NCBI RefSeq assembly: GCF_000732615.1
Contig: NZ_JPGL01000007.1
Location: 186,001 to 250,000, forward strand
Reading direction: 5' to 3'
Length of the DNA: 64,000 nucleotides
Source of the DNA: Burkholderia paludis
GTDB lineage: Bacteria > Pseudomonadota > Gammaproteobacteria > Burkholderiales > Burkholderiaceae
The notes below the pieces were generated by a model. The model had not been told where the DNA came from. It was given only the letters and a program-made list of their open reading frames with translations, and did no database searches. Below, one piece after another: positions 8,160 through 16,330 of the stretch (position 1 is the stretch's first letter; each line of letters starts with the position of its first letter). The position numbers and the translations under genes are program-made.

Positions 8160-8576
8160 TCAGTCGAACGGGTTCAGCAACCGCACGCCGGTGCGGGAGA
8201 AATCCGCGACGTTGCGCGTGACCACGGTGAGATCGTTGATCAGCGCAGTGGCTGCGATGAGCTTGTCGAGTGCGTGCGCCGGGTCGGGCACGCGCAAATG
8301 CCCCCACATCTGGCTGACCTCGATGTCCACCGGCAGGATGTTCGGCGCATAGCCGGACAGGACCGTCGCGAGCCACGCCTCCAGCGCCGACGCCTGGCTG
8401 TGATCGCCGCGATGACGGATCAGATCGACGCCGCGTCGAAGTTCAGCAACCGTCACAACGGAAAGGTACAGCGGGCTCGCGTCCGCCTCGGCCTGCCTGA
8501 AGAAGGCCCGCACGCCGCGGTTGGTTCGCTTGCCCTTCCTGATTTCGCTGATGACGTTCGTATCAATCAAAAACAC
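8160..8576 (-). CDS. FitB/VapC-family PIN-domain toxin ribonuclease
   Basis: A 138-residue PIN-domain protein. The acidic catalytic positions are visible: Asp near the N-terminus in VFLIDTNVISE (residue 5), Glu in VAELRRG, and Asp in the ALDKLIAATAL segment, with a final VVTRNVADF strand-turn. PIN toxins of this type cleave RNA, often initiator tRNA. The GTG start (8574-8576) lies within the end of the antitoxin gene (14-base overlap), with GAGGTCAGG upstream, so translation is coupled; an upstream extension to 8630 in this frame is not used. Length and motifs match FitB of Neisseria more closely than enterobacterial VapC. A broken copy of its 5' end lies at 3404-3512. Confidence 0.92.
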   Translation of the reverse strand: MFLIDTNVISEIRKGKRTNRGVRAFFRQAEADASPLYLSVVTVAELRRGVDLIRHRGDHSQASALEAWLATVLSGYAPNILPVDIEVSQMWGHLRVPDPAHALDKLIAATALINDLTVVTRNVADFSRTGVRLLNPFD

Positions 8577-8799
8577 GCCTGACCTCGCCGGAATCCTGAA
8601 CACGTTGAAAATCCGCGTCTTCGCCAACATCGGGCATGCTTGTCAGCACTTCCGCAAATGTCCTTCGCTTGGGCCGACCGAGTGCATCGGCCAGAATGGC
8701 CCGATGTTCGGCCTCGGCACTCCTGCCGTTTGCCGCAGCCTGCTCACGCAGGCTCTGAACGATCCTGTCATCCACGTTACGCACCAGAAGATTTGCCAT
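8563..8799 (-). CDS. FitA-type ribbon-helix-helix antitoxin
   Basis: A 78-residue antitoxin. The N-terminal MANLLVRNVDDRIVQSLREQ followed by AAANGRSAEAEHRAIL is the ribbon-helix-helix DNA-binding pattern of FitA-like antitoxins. The C-terminal part (RRTFAEVLTSMPDVGEDADFQ) is the flexible segment that typically blocks the toxin active site. The start has GGAGGGAACC immediately upstream. It is the first gene of the pair and overlaps the toxin start. Autoregulation is expected, and palindromic GCTATC sites lie just upstream (8820-8868). The longer frame to 8958 is not supported by a ribosome site. Confidence 0.92.
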   Translation of the reverse strand: MANLLVRNVDDRIVQSLREQAAANGRSAEAEHRAILADALGRPKRRTFAEVLTSMPDVGEDADFQRVQDSGEVRRVFD

Positions 8800-8819
8800 G
8801 GTTCCCTCCATCCAGATAT

Positions 8820-8868
8820 CGCTATCAATGATAGCGCGACGATCCTGGATTGCAATCATTGCTATCAT
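8820..8868 (-). promoter_or_regulatory. Candidate operator of the FitAB/VapBC operon
   Basis: CGCTATCAATGATAGCG (8820-8836) is a palindrome with 7-bp arms. GCTATCA recurs as a direct repeat at 8861-8867, 40 bases (about four helical turns) away. Both lie 20-70 bases upstream of the antitoxin start, the position expected for cooperative binding of a ribbon-helix-helix antitoxin complex. The function is inferred from position and symmetry. Confidence 0.6.
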
Positions 8869-9032
8869 CCAGAACCACTGAAGGAGGACGGTGGTTGGCG
8901 TCAGCGAACGGCAAACCGGCCGCATGAATCCGGCCAACTCGCGCAGTTCGCTCGACACGTCGAACTGCGTGCAAGGTAAGCCGGATCAGCGCGACGGAAA
9001 AGACGGCCGATCGGCCATGCCCCTCTGTACGA

Positions 9033-9221
9033 CCGGCACGCGCTCTCCCACCCCGACCGCTCAGAACCGGTACGAAACCCCGATCTGCAACACCGGGTAC
9101 CACCGATAGCGCGACATCACCTGCCGCAGCGCATCCAGCCCGCTCTCGGCCAGGATCTGGCTCTTCGCCGGCCCCGCCGCGGCCGCCAGTGCCGGTGAGA
9201 GCGTGTACGTGCATTCCGGTA
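9033..9221. repeat. 189-bp direct repeat, copy 2 (source copy)
   Basis: This copy contains the last 53 codons of the outer membrane protein gene, its stop and 28 bases downstream. It matches 7375-7563 with two mismatches. Between the copies lie the truncated dioxygenase and the toxin-antitoxin pair; the stretch 8869-9032 between the operator and this repeat shows no gene. Confidence 0.95.
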
Positions 9222-9720
9222 TCCCGTACGCAACTCCGAGGTCGGCGACGAATCCCAGCCCTTTCGACGCGGGCCGGTGCCCGTAGCCGATCCCGGCATA
9301 CGGCATCACGGTCGGATAACGCGCTTGCGCGACCGCATACATCCCCGGCAACGCCGGATAGCGCTTGCCGCCGAACACGTAGGCCCCGTCGGTCGGCGCC
9401 GATACGCCGCGCAGCTCGTCGTCGTTGAAGCGCATCCCGAGCGTCGCCCGGAAGCCGCTGCCTCGCCATGGAAAGATATCCGCGTACAGGCCGCCCTGGC
9501 GCAGCTTCAGGTCGTCCTGGTAGCGATTGCCGGCGACCGAGAAATCATGCGAAAGATCGATCGCGTTGAAATCCGCATGCGCGCCCAGCATCGAATTGAA
9601 GCTCACGGCCGCACCGATGCCCGCGCCCTGCGTACCGCCCTGCAGGTAGATCTCCTGCGCGTGCGCGCTTGCGGCGCACATCGCCGCGACCGCAACCCAT
9701 TGGTTCATTGTCGTTTTCAC
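9061..9720 (-). CDS. Outer membrane beta-barrel protein
   Basis: A 219-residue protein with a signal peptide (residues 1-23, cut after SAHAQ) and a chain of alternating hydrophobic strands joined by Gly/Asn/Asp turns (GTQGAGIGAAVSF, GFRATLGMRFND, MPYAGIGYGHRP, GFVADLGVAYG). It ends in the aromatic-terminated strand VLQIGVSYRF, the usual BAM recognition signal. This is the pattern of small 8-stranded barrels; I cannot place it in a named family with confidence. The GTG at 9718-9720 was preferred because GGAGG lies five bases upstream; the ATG four codons later is too far from it. The last 53 codons are duplicated at 7375-7535. Confidence 0.85.
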   Translation of the reverse strand: MKTTMNQWVAVAAMCAASAHAQEIYLQGGTQGAGIGAAVSFNSMLGAHADFNAIDLSHDFSVAGNRYQDDLKLRQGGLYADIFPWRGSGFRATLGMRFNDDELRGVSAPTDGAYVFGGKRYPALPGMYAVAQARYPTVMPYAGIGYGHRPASKGLGFVADLGVAYGIPECTYTLSPALAAAAGPAKSQILAESGLDALRQVMSRYRWYPVLQIGVSYRF

Positions 9721-10538
9721 GGGCGCCTCCCCGACATGTGCCGGGCGAGCCGCGCCGGCGCATGCGGCCTGCGTCGCCATGCGCGATGCGAACCCCGGCA
9801 CGACACCTTGCAAGCACGCTTGCTGTTCCACGGATCGGGAGCGCATCGCGCCCCGCGCATGACCGATACGACATGCGCGGCGCCCGCTCCCGATCCGATT
9901 CCCCGTTTGGTTCGATGTCGTTGCATGCCGCCGATGCGATCGTCGCTCTGGCCGGTTTCGTCCGCACCCGCGGCATCGGGGCAACCGCAAGGCGCGTGCC
10001 ATGACGCGCAAACCTGCGCGGGACAAGCATCACCGTCGAACTCGAACGGTCACGCGAGAGGTAATCGGAAGAAATGTTTCAGAAACGCATCCCGTTCCGG
10101 CATGCGAGGCCGGCACGCGCGACGGGCCGGATCGCGCGTGGATGCCGCCGGGCAGGCGGGACAAGGCCGGGCGGCCTTCGGTGCGGACGTGAGTTCGTCG
10201 CCGTCAAGCGCGATTGACGCAACGCTTCCCGAAAGTGTTGCAAAGGTGTGACCTCGTGGCGGTCGCGACTGCGGCGGATGCGGAATCTTGCGCGACGACT
10301 CAGGGGGAATACCGATACCGGCACATGCTTATCATTCGATATGCAACCACGATGTATCAATTTATTGACTTTCCAGGTCCCCATCCAGACGAAGCACCTT
10401 GGTACAATCCACCGACCGAGACCAAGCCGACCTATCAAACCAATTCGGCTGCCGGACTATTAAAGGCGAGGCATCTCACCTTGAATATCCGCGCCAGCCA
10501 TCGGCAATCCAAAAGGCCAATCGACCAGCGGGGAAACT
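9721..10538. other. Intergenic region without confident gene
   Basis: About 820 bases between divergent genes. Open frames here (minus 9545-10033, plus 10001-10192 and others) have Arg/Pro-rich random composition. The part from 10240 becomes AT-richer and should contain the promoter of the lipoprotein at 10539; the part next to 9720 should hold that of the outer membrane protein. Confidence 0.5.
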
Positions 10539-11435
10539 GTGAAACGTATCGCACTTCTTCTTTTGTTGGCTTCAACCATCGTAGCGGGTTGTAATTCGAA
10601 GCAATCGGACAACAGCGCTCAGTCGTCAGCAACGAACCCCGGCTCCGCGCCACTGCCATCGCCTCCTGCGGTAGCCTCTGCGCCGCCTCCCCCGTCGCAC
10701 AACTACGCAATGAGCCAGGATGGCACATATGGTTACGAGCCTGCATTGAGTGAAGATGACGTGAGAGCAGGAAAAGCCACGAAGGCACTCGTAATGATGC
10801 GTTTCGTCGGCCTCAGGGACGGCAACTACATTCTGCTCCTGGTCGATGAAGACAATCCGAATGTTTCCAATCGCATTACTTGTTCGGCGCCATGTGATTT
10901 TGCCAAATCTCAAACAATGGCCGGCGACATGATTCTAAAAACAGAAACTCTCCGCGTTGTACCCAATTCCCTGATCGGCGAGATGATTGAAGACGCGATG
11001 TCAGGGCAGCTGGTCCCCTATGGTCAGCACACGGAAACACTCAATCAACCTCAACAATCACAGAACAAGGCAGTTTCGACACCATCGAACGTGCCTGCGG
11101 ATCAGCCGGTGGCAAACCAACCGGCCAGTGACGCAACGAACGCGCCACTGCAACAAACAAGCTTCGATTGCACTAAGGCAAAGTCGATTCCGGAGTTCCT
11201 GATCTGCCACGATCCGGATCTTGCAGCGTCCGACCGGGATCTTGCCGCGACCTATCAGCAAGCAAAAGACGCCGTCATCGACAAAACGGCGTTTGCCGAA
11301 CGAACACGCAAGCAGTGGAACTTTCGAGAGAAAAATTGTCGAGATAAGGAATGCCTGACATCGTGGTACGCATACCAGAAGCGCGTACTGGCGAAGATTG
11401 CACAAACCGGCGATGTCAATGTTCAAGACAACTGA
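10539..11435 (+). CDS. Lipoprotein with C-terminal LprI-like domain
   Basis: A 298-residue lipoprotein. Residues 1-18 form a signal with lipobox STIVAGC, so the protein is anchored through Cys18. A Ser/Pro-rich linker (about 20-53) is followed by a beta-rich domain containing a CSAPCDF pair, a Gln/Asn/Pro linker (about 160-208), and a C-terminal LprI-like domain (DUF1311) with the signature FDCTKAKSIPEFLICHDPDL and the second cysteine pair NCRDKEC. LprI of Mycobacterium inhibits lysozyme; other members are uncharacterised. Translation begins at GTG with GGGGAAA upstream. Codon use is less GC-rich than in core genes. A second LprI-type protein sits at 17572-17970. The exact ligand is unknown. 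Confidence 0.85.
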   Translation: MKRIALLLLLASTIVAGCNSKQSDNSAQSSATNPGSAPLPSPPAVASAPPPPSHNYAMSQDGTYGYEPALSEDDVRAGKATKALVMMRFVGLRDGNYILLLVDEDNPNVSNRITCSAPCDFAKSQTMAGDMILKTETLRVVPNSLIGEMIEDAMSGQLVPYGQHTETLNQPQQSQNKAVSTPSNVPADQPVANQPASDATNAPLQQTSFDCTKAKSIPEFLICHDPDLAASDRDLAATYQQAKDAVIDKTAFAERTRKQWNFREKNCRDKECLTSWYAYQKRVLAKIAQTGDVNVQDN

Positions 11436-11562
11436 CCCTCGCAATCGTCTCCGGCGGGCGGCGAAGGCGGCGGCGGCGGCGGCGCGGCAAACCCACCGTC
11501 GGCCGCACCGCCCGGCGCCAGCAAGGCAGCGCTGCCGTCGACATGCGCGCGATCAGTTTCAT

Positions 11563-12398
11563 TCAGCCCCCCTGTGCAAGAGTCGACACGCAACTGAAAC
11601 ATTGCCCGAACGGCGGCCGTCGGGCCCGGCCCGCGTTGCGGGCCGCCTGGCCGTCGGCCATCACGACCGCCGGGCACAGCGCCGCGAGATGCCGGGTCGG
11701 GCGGAAGCCGACCTGGTCTTCCGGCTTGCGGTTTGCCCACGCTTCGCGGTACACCGCGTTCTTCTTCGCGACTTCGTCGGGGCCGCCGAAGCCGAGCACG
11801 AGCGCGCCCATCCCGCGCTGGCCGGCGCGCAGCAGCGCGTCGGTGTTGGTGCACGCGAGGTACATCGGCGGATGCGGATCCTGGAACGGCTTCGGGTGGA
11901 TCGGTCGCTTCGGAATCCTGATGTAAGTGCCGTCGTGCTCGATCTCGTCCTGCACGAACATCTTCGGCACGAGGTACATCGACTCGTCGATCATCGGCTG
12001 CAGTTCGTTCAGGTCGTAGCCGAACGCGCCGGCCTCCTGCTGGCTGCCGCCCTTGCCGACGCCGAAGTGCACGCGGCCGCCCGACAGGATGTCGAGCAGC
12101 GCGACGCGCTCGGCGACCTTGATCGGATGGTTCATCGCCGGCGGCAGGCACACGACGCCGTGGCCGTGGCCGTGGCCGAGGCCGATGCGCGTCGTGCGTC
12201 CGGCCAGGTACGCCAGGAAGGTTTCCGGCGCGCTCATGTGCGCGTAGTGGGTCAGCGATGTGGCTCCACGCACCAGATCGTGTCGAAGCCCACCTGCTCG
12301 GCGAGCAGCGCCTGCTCCACCGTCTCCCTGAATACCCGGCGGTCGCCCTCGCGCGATGCGTCGGTGGTCTGGGCTTCGTAGATGAGGGAAAACTTCAT
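11563..12398 (-). pseudogene. Broken luciferase-like (LLM) flavin-dependent oxidoreductase
   Basis: The first 48 codons (MKFSLIYEAQTTD... to TIWCVEPHR) are a good LLM N-terminus with GGAGACGC upstream, then a stop at 12252. The following LLM sequence (LTHYAHMSAPETFLAYL, GHGHGHGVVCLPPAMNHP, LDILSGGRVHFGVGKGG, FQDPHPPMYLACTN) continues in another frame, showing a small deletion near 12255-12275 where homologues read about VEHHFLTHYAHM. After PTRHLAALCPAVVMADG homology fades around 11640 and roughly the last 100 residues of a normal ~350-residue enzyme are absent. A short GGCCGT repeat encodes the GHGHGH expansion. A proline-rich remnant lies at 11436-11562. The gene is therefore dead by frameshift and 3' loss. 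Confidence 0.85.
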
Positions 12399-12658
12399 TG
12401 CATGCGTCTCCATGAACGTTGGACGAGTCGGAGTCGTGCAGGCCGCCCGCACGATACGGACGAAGCGCGACGGTCCACGAACGGGAGTGTCGGCGCACGC
12501 ACGGGCGCGGGCATCGTCTGTTTGGAGTAACGGCATGCACGCAGCGATAGAAGGGTTTCACGGTCATCCGATCGGACTGCGTGTCGCCGGGAACGGCGCG
12601 CTAGCATCGAACGGCGGCGCATTGCACGCCGCCCGAATCACGACATCGGAGAACCGGG

Positions 12659-13009
12659 ATGAAGATATCGATGCTGCTGTATCCCGTCGACGACATCGAC
12701 ACGGCGCTGCCGCTGTTCGTCGACGGACTGGGCATGAACGTGAAGTTCCGCGACGGCGAGCGCTACTGCGCGCTCGACGGCGGCCCGCTGACGATCGCGC
12801 TGGTGGCCGGCGACGAGCGGATCGTCGAGCGCGCGGCGCTCACGCTGCGCGTCGACGGGAATGATGACCTCTACGCGGCGATGGCGCGCGTCGTGAAGGC
12901 CGGCGCAACGGTGCGCGTGCCGGTGCAGGCCGGGCCGCACGAATACCGCGCGGTGCTGGAGGACCGGAACGGCGCGCTGCTCGTGATTTCGCAGAAACGG
13001 GCGGCGTGA
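12659..13009 (+). CDS. VOC-family (glyoxalase/bleomycin-resistance-like) protein
   Basis: A 116-residue protein of the vicinal-oxygen-chelate superfamily, with the typical two beta-alpha-beta-beta-beta modules: KISMLLYPVDDIDTALPLFVDGLGMNVKF at the front and AVLEDRNGALLVISQ at the end. The family includes glyoxalase I, antibiotic-binding proteins and isomerases. The usual metal ligand positions are not clearly all present (Glu/His replaced in part), so a binding rather than catalytic role is possible. The start has GGAGAACCGGG upstream. It is cytoplasmic, monocistronic, and followed at once by a hexanucleotide tandem repeat. The substrate is unknown. Confidence 0.85.
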   Translation: MKISMLLYPVDDIDTALPLFVDGLGMNVKFRDGERYCALDGGPLTIALVAGDERIVERAALTLRVDGNDDLYAAMARVVKAGATVRVPVQAGPHEYRAVLEDRNGALLVISQKRAA

Positions 13010-13022
13010 CGGCGCGCGAAGC

Positions 13023-13119
<97 letters not shown>

Positions 13120-13150
13120 GGTTACAGGTGCGTCACCCGTCGCAGCGACG

Positions 13151-14011
13151 TCACACCTCCGCGCCCGGTGCGCGCAGGTCGCTCGCTTCCAGCAATTCGA
13201 GCAACGTGCGGGCCGGCGGGCTGAGCCGCTTCGCGGCCAGCGCGATGAATTCGATCTCCGGCAGCACGGGCAGCGCATCTCCGTTGCCCAGCGGCGCGAG
13301 CCCACCCGTCGACAGGTAATGCGACGTCGCGGTCAGCCCGAGCCCCGCGCGCGCGGCCGCGATGCAACCCGGCTGGCTGCTGCTCGAACAGACGACTTCC
13401 CAGCCGATGCCCTTTTCCGCGAGCGCATTCAGCACGATCGCGCGCGTCACGCTCGGCTCCGCGACCAGCACGAGGGGCAGCGGCCGCTCCGGATCCACGA
13501 CGGTGCCCGGCCGCGCGACCCATTCGAGCCGCGCGCGCAGCAACGGCGTGCCGCGCCGCTCGCCGAGCCGCCGCTTGCCGATCATCAGGTCGAGCGCGCC
13601 CGCGTCCAGCGCTTCGCAGAGCCGGCTCGTCATGCCGGTGGTGATTTCCAGCGCGACGTCGGGATGCGCGGCGCGAAACCCGGCCAGCACGTCCGGCAAC
13701 GCGACGAGCGCGAGATCGTCGGGCGCGCCGAGCCGTACGCGCCCCTGCAGCCGCGGCTTGCGGAACTGCGATTCCGCGCGGTTCAGCGCCTGCAGGATCA
13801 CGTTCGCATGCACGAGCAGCGCCTCGCCGTCGGCCGTCATCGCGATCGAATGCGTGTCGCGCACGAACAGCCGCCGGCCGACGCTCTCCTCGAGGCGACG
13901 GACGTGTTCGCTGACGCTCGACTGGTTGAGCCCGAGCTGCCGCCCCGCTTCGGTGAAGCTGCGGCAGTTCGTGACGGTCGCGAACGTCTTGAGCCAGACA
14001 GGATTGAGCAT
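13151..14011 (-). CDS. LysR-family transcriptional regulator
   Basis: A 286-residue LysR protein with an N-terminal winged helix-turn-helix (TFATVTNCRSFTEAGRQLGLNQSSVSEHVRRLEE) and an effector-binding domain starting near residue 90 (GRVRLGAPDDLAL). The start was set at MLNPVWLKTF because alignment of the LysR N-terminus begins there; the open frame extends 12 codons further. It is divergent from a DHA2-type efflux gene starting at 14173. The gap holds a perfect 19-bp palindrome containing a T-N11-A box. The usual inference is that this regulator controls the efflux gene and itself; the inducer is unknown. Confidence 0.92.
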   Translation of the reverse strand: MLNPVWLKTFATVTNCRSFTEAGRQLGLNQSSVSEHVRRLEESVGRRLFVRDTHSIAMTADGEALLVHANVILQALNRAESQFRKPRLQGRVRLGAPDDLALVALPDVLAGFRAAHPDVALEITTGMTSRLCEALDAGALDLMIGKRRLGERRGTPLLRARLEWVARPGTVVDPERPLPLVLVAEPSVTRAIVLNALAEKGIGWEVVCSSSSQPGCIAAARAGLGLTATSHYLSTGGLAPLGNGDALPVLPEIEFIALAAKRLSPPARTLLELLEASDLRAPGAEV

Positions 14012-14021
14012 GCCGGCATTA

Positions 14022-14040
14022 TCATCGGCATTGCCGATGA
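14022..14040. promoter_or_regulatory. Perfect palindrome, candidate LysR operator
   Basis: TCATCGGCATTGCCGATGA is a perfect 19-bp palindrome around a central T. It contains a T-N11-A core (TCGGCATTGCCGA), the classic LysR recognition form. It begins 11 bases upstream of the LysR start and 133 bases before the MFS start, so it can serve autorepression and activation of the divergent gene. Confidence 0.65.
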
Positions 14041-14172
14041 CAGTCAACGTCTTCAGGCGACTTCCCGATGGCCGTCGGAATCGGTACCATCGAACGCCTG
14101 AAGACCGGCCGGCGCCGCGCGGCCACGCGGCGGCGCAACCCGCGCCGGGCCTGTTGCACCACCGATTTCGTC

Positions 14173-15561
14173 ATGTCCCGGGAATCCCCACACTCCGCCC
14201 TGCTCTGGATCGTCGCCGCTGCATTCTTCATGCAGTCGCTCGACACGACGATCGTCAACACCGCGCTCCCGTCGATCGCCCAAAGCCTGCACGCGTCGCC
14301 GCTCGCGATGCAGCCCGTCGTGGTCGCCTACACGCTGATGATGGCGATGCTCACGCCGGCGTCCGGCTGGCTCGCCGACCGGTTCGGCACGCGCCGCGTG
14401 TTCTCGGTCGCGATTCTCGTCTTCGTGCTCGCGTCGATCGGCTGCGCGGCATCCCATACGCTCGGCCAGCTCGTCGTCGCGCGCGCCGTGCAGGGCATCG
14501 GCGGCTCGATGCTGCTGCCGATCGGGCGGCTCGCGGTGCTGCGGCGCGTGCCGGGCGAACACTACGTCGCGGCGATCGCGTTCGTGTCGATCGCCGGCCA
14601 GCTCGGGCCGATCGTCGGGCCGACGCTCGGCGGCTGGCTCACGCAGGCGATTTCCTGGCACTGGGTGTTCATCGTCAACGTGCCGGTCGGGGCGGTCGGC
14701 TTCGTCGCCGTGCAGCGCTACCTGCCGCACGACCAGGCGCAGCAGCCGGCACCGTTCGACTTCGTCGGCTGTGCGCTGCTGTCGGCCGCGATGATCGCGC
14801 TGTCGCTCGCGATCGATCCGCCGATGCCCGCGCACCGCGCCGCGTGGGCCGCCGGGCTCGCCGTGCTCGGGCTGGCGAGCGCGCTTGCGTACCTGCCGCA
14901 CGCACGGCGGCGCGCACAGCCGCTGTTCCGGCTCGGGCTGTTCCGCGAGCCGAACTTCGGGTCGGGGCTGCTCGGCAACCTGCTGTGCCGGATCGGCACC
15001 AGCGCGGTGCCGTTCATGCTGCCGCTGCTGATGCAGGTGCAGCTCGGCTATACGCCGCTGCAATCGGGGCTGATGATGCTGCCCGCCGCGATCGCGGGCG
15101 TCATCGCGAAACGCTGGATCGCGCCGCTCGTGAAGCGCTTCGGCTACGCGGCATTTCTCGTCGTGAATACGGGGATCGTCGGTTGCGCGATCGCCGGCTT
15201 CGCGCTGGTGTCGGCGCGGCCGGCGCCGCTGCTGGAAGGCCTGCTGCTGATCGTGTTCGGCGCCGCGAATTCGATGCAGTTCGCGGCCATGAACGGCGTG
15301 ACGCTCAAGGGGCTGTCGCACGCCGACGCCGGCAGCGGCAACAGCTTGTTCACGATGATGCAGATGCTGGCGATGGGGCTCGGCGTGTCGATCGGCGGCG
15401 GGCTGGTCAACCTGTTCGCCGCCCGCTGGGGTTCGATGGCGCACGGGTTCATGCTGGCGTTCGCGTGCATGGGCGCGGTCACGCTGCTGTCGTCCGTCGT
15501 GTTCCGGCGCATCGATACGGCCGCGCCGCCGGCCGGCGCGGCGGCGCGCTCGTCGGCATGA
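14173..15561 (+). CDS. MFS efflux transporter, DHA2 (EmrB/QacA-like)
   Basis: A 462-residue inner membrane protein with about 14 predicted hydrophobic segments, as in the DHA2 drug:proton antiporters. Motif A is GWLADRFGTRRV (about 61-72) and the first helix carries the family signature QSLDTTIVNTALPSIAQSL (about 19-37); QGIGGSMLLP is the following conserved turn. The start was placed at MSRESPHS (14173) because the 35 residues ahead of it in the open frame are Arg-rich and not membrane-like. It is divergent from the LysR gene at 13151-14011, which probably regulates it. No periplasmic adaptor or outer membrane channel gene is next to it, so it may act alone. The substrate is unknown. Confidence 0.92.
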   Translation: MSRESPHSALLWIVAAAFFMQSLDTTIVNTALPSIAQSLHASPLAMQPVVVAYTLMMAMLTPASGWLADRFGTRRVFSVAILVFVLASIGCAASHTLGQLVVARAVQGIGGSMLLPIGRLAVLRRVPGEHYVAAIAFVSIAGQLGPIVGPTLGGWLTQAISWHWVFIVNVPVGAVGFVAVQRYLPHDQAQQPAPFDFVGCALLSAAMIALSLAIDPPMPAHRAAWAAGLAVLGLASALAYLPHARRRAQPLFRLGLFREPNFGSGLLGNLLCRIGTSAVPFMLPLLMQVQLGYTPLQSGLMMLPAAIAGVIAKRWIAPLVKRFGYAAFLVVNTGIVGCAIAGFALVSARPAPLLEGLLLIVFGAANSMQFAAMNGVTLKGLSHADAGSGNSLFTMMQMLAMGLGVSIGGGLVNLFAARWGSMAHGFMLAFACMGAVTLLSSVVFRRIDTAAPPAGAAARSSA

Positions 15562-15570
15562 GTGCGGCCG

Positions 15571-15951
15571 TCAGTTCGCCGGGCGACGCTCGACGACGCG
15601 CTTGAGCACCCAGCGGATCGACGAGCCGTCGGCCGGCGGCTGCGCGACGCGGTATTCGTCGATCTCGAGCGTGTACAGGTAGCCGGGCTGGTACGCGAAG
15701 CCTTCGATGCCGGCATACCACAGGCTCCACGCGTCGCCCGGGCTGCTGCGCACCTGCAGGCATTCCATCGGCGCGACGCCCGTGCAGCGCGCGGATTGCG
15801 GCGCGACGTAGACGGTCCGGGTCACCGGCTTGCCGTCGGCCGGGCGCGCCGCGTTCGGCGCCGTGGCGACCGCATCGGTCTGGCATCCGGCGAGGAGCGT
15901 GCTGCCGGCAATGACGGCCGCGCCGAGCAGCGTTCTGGATTGGCGAATCAT
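15571..15951 (-). CDS. DUF4377 lipoprotein
   Basis: A 126-residue lipoprotein with signal and lipobox TLLAGC (Cys about residue 22). The mature domain matches DUF4377: YVAPQSARCTGVAPMECLQV, then WYAGIEGFAYQPGYLYTLEI and the closing PADGSSIRWVLKRVVE. Such domains are often attached to META/HslJ proteins; their function is unknown. The start at 15951 has AGAGGAAC upstream; a second ATG-like start seven codons earlier is possible. It is convergent with the MFS gene with only nine bases between the stops. Confidence 0.88.
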   Translation of the reverse strand: MIRQSRTLLGAAVIAGSTLLAGCQTDAVATAPNAARPADGKPVTRTVYVAPQSARCTGVAPMECLQVRSSPGDAWSLWYAGIEGFAYQPGYLYTLEIDEYRVAQPPADGSSIRWVLKRVVERRPAN

Positions 15952-16330
15952 CTGATGTTCCTCTGAAAGCATTGGAGGGCCGATTAGAGAGATAGCGTGA
16001 CGGGAAAGTTCACAAATACCTTACAAAAAAATCCCGCTCATTCACGGAGTCTCGCGCACGACGCGCCGAGTTACCGGGTTCCCGATCCGTCACGCATATC
16101 GCCACCGGCGAATCGCACGTGCCGCTGCGCCCCGGATCGTCGGCATCGCGCGGCAGGCGCCGCTTGCGGGGACACGACCGGACAACGCGCCGTCTCGCGG
16201 GCGGCGTGCTCGATGCCGCCGTCGCGACGGCGGGTTCGCCGCGCGATGATCGTGTACCATCGGCGCTTCCCGATCCGCTTCGTCGCGCTGCGTTGATCCG
16301 CGCGGCCACGCACCGTCCTTCTCCCTTCGC
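15952..16330. other. Intergenic region
   Basis: About 380 bases between the divergently oriented lipoprotein and recombinase genes. The first 90 bases are relatively AT-rich (AAATACCTTACAAAAAAATCC) and suit promoters. The remainder is Arg-coding GC-rich sequence in all frames with no supportable gene. Confidence 0.5.

Noticed and set aside
12160..12182. Functional metal-binding GHGHGH motif
   Set aside because: It arises from a GGCCGT slippage tract in a gene already broken by a frameshift; normal homologues have a single HG.
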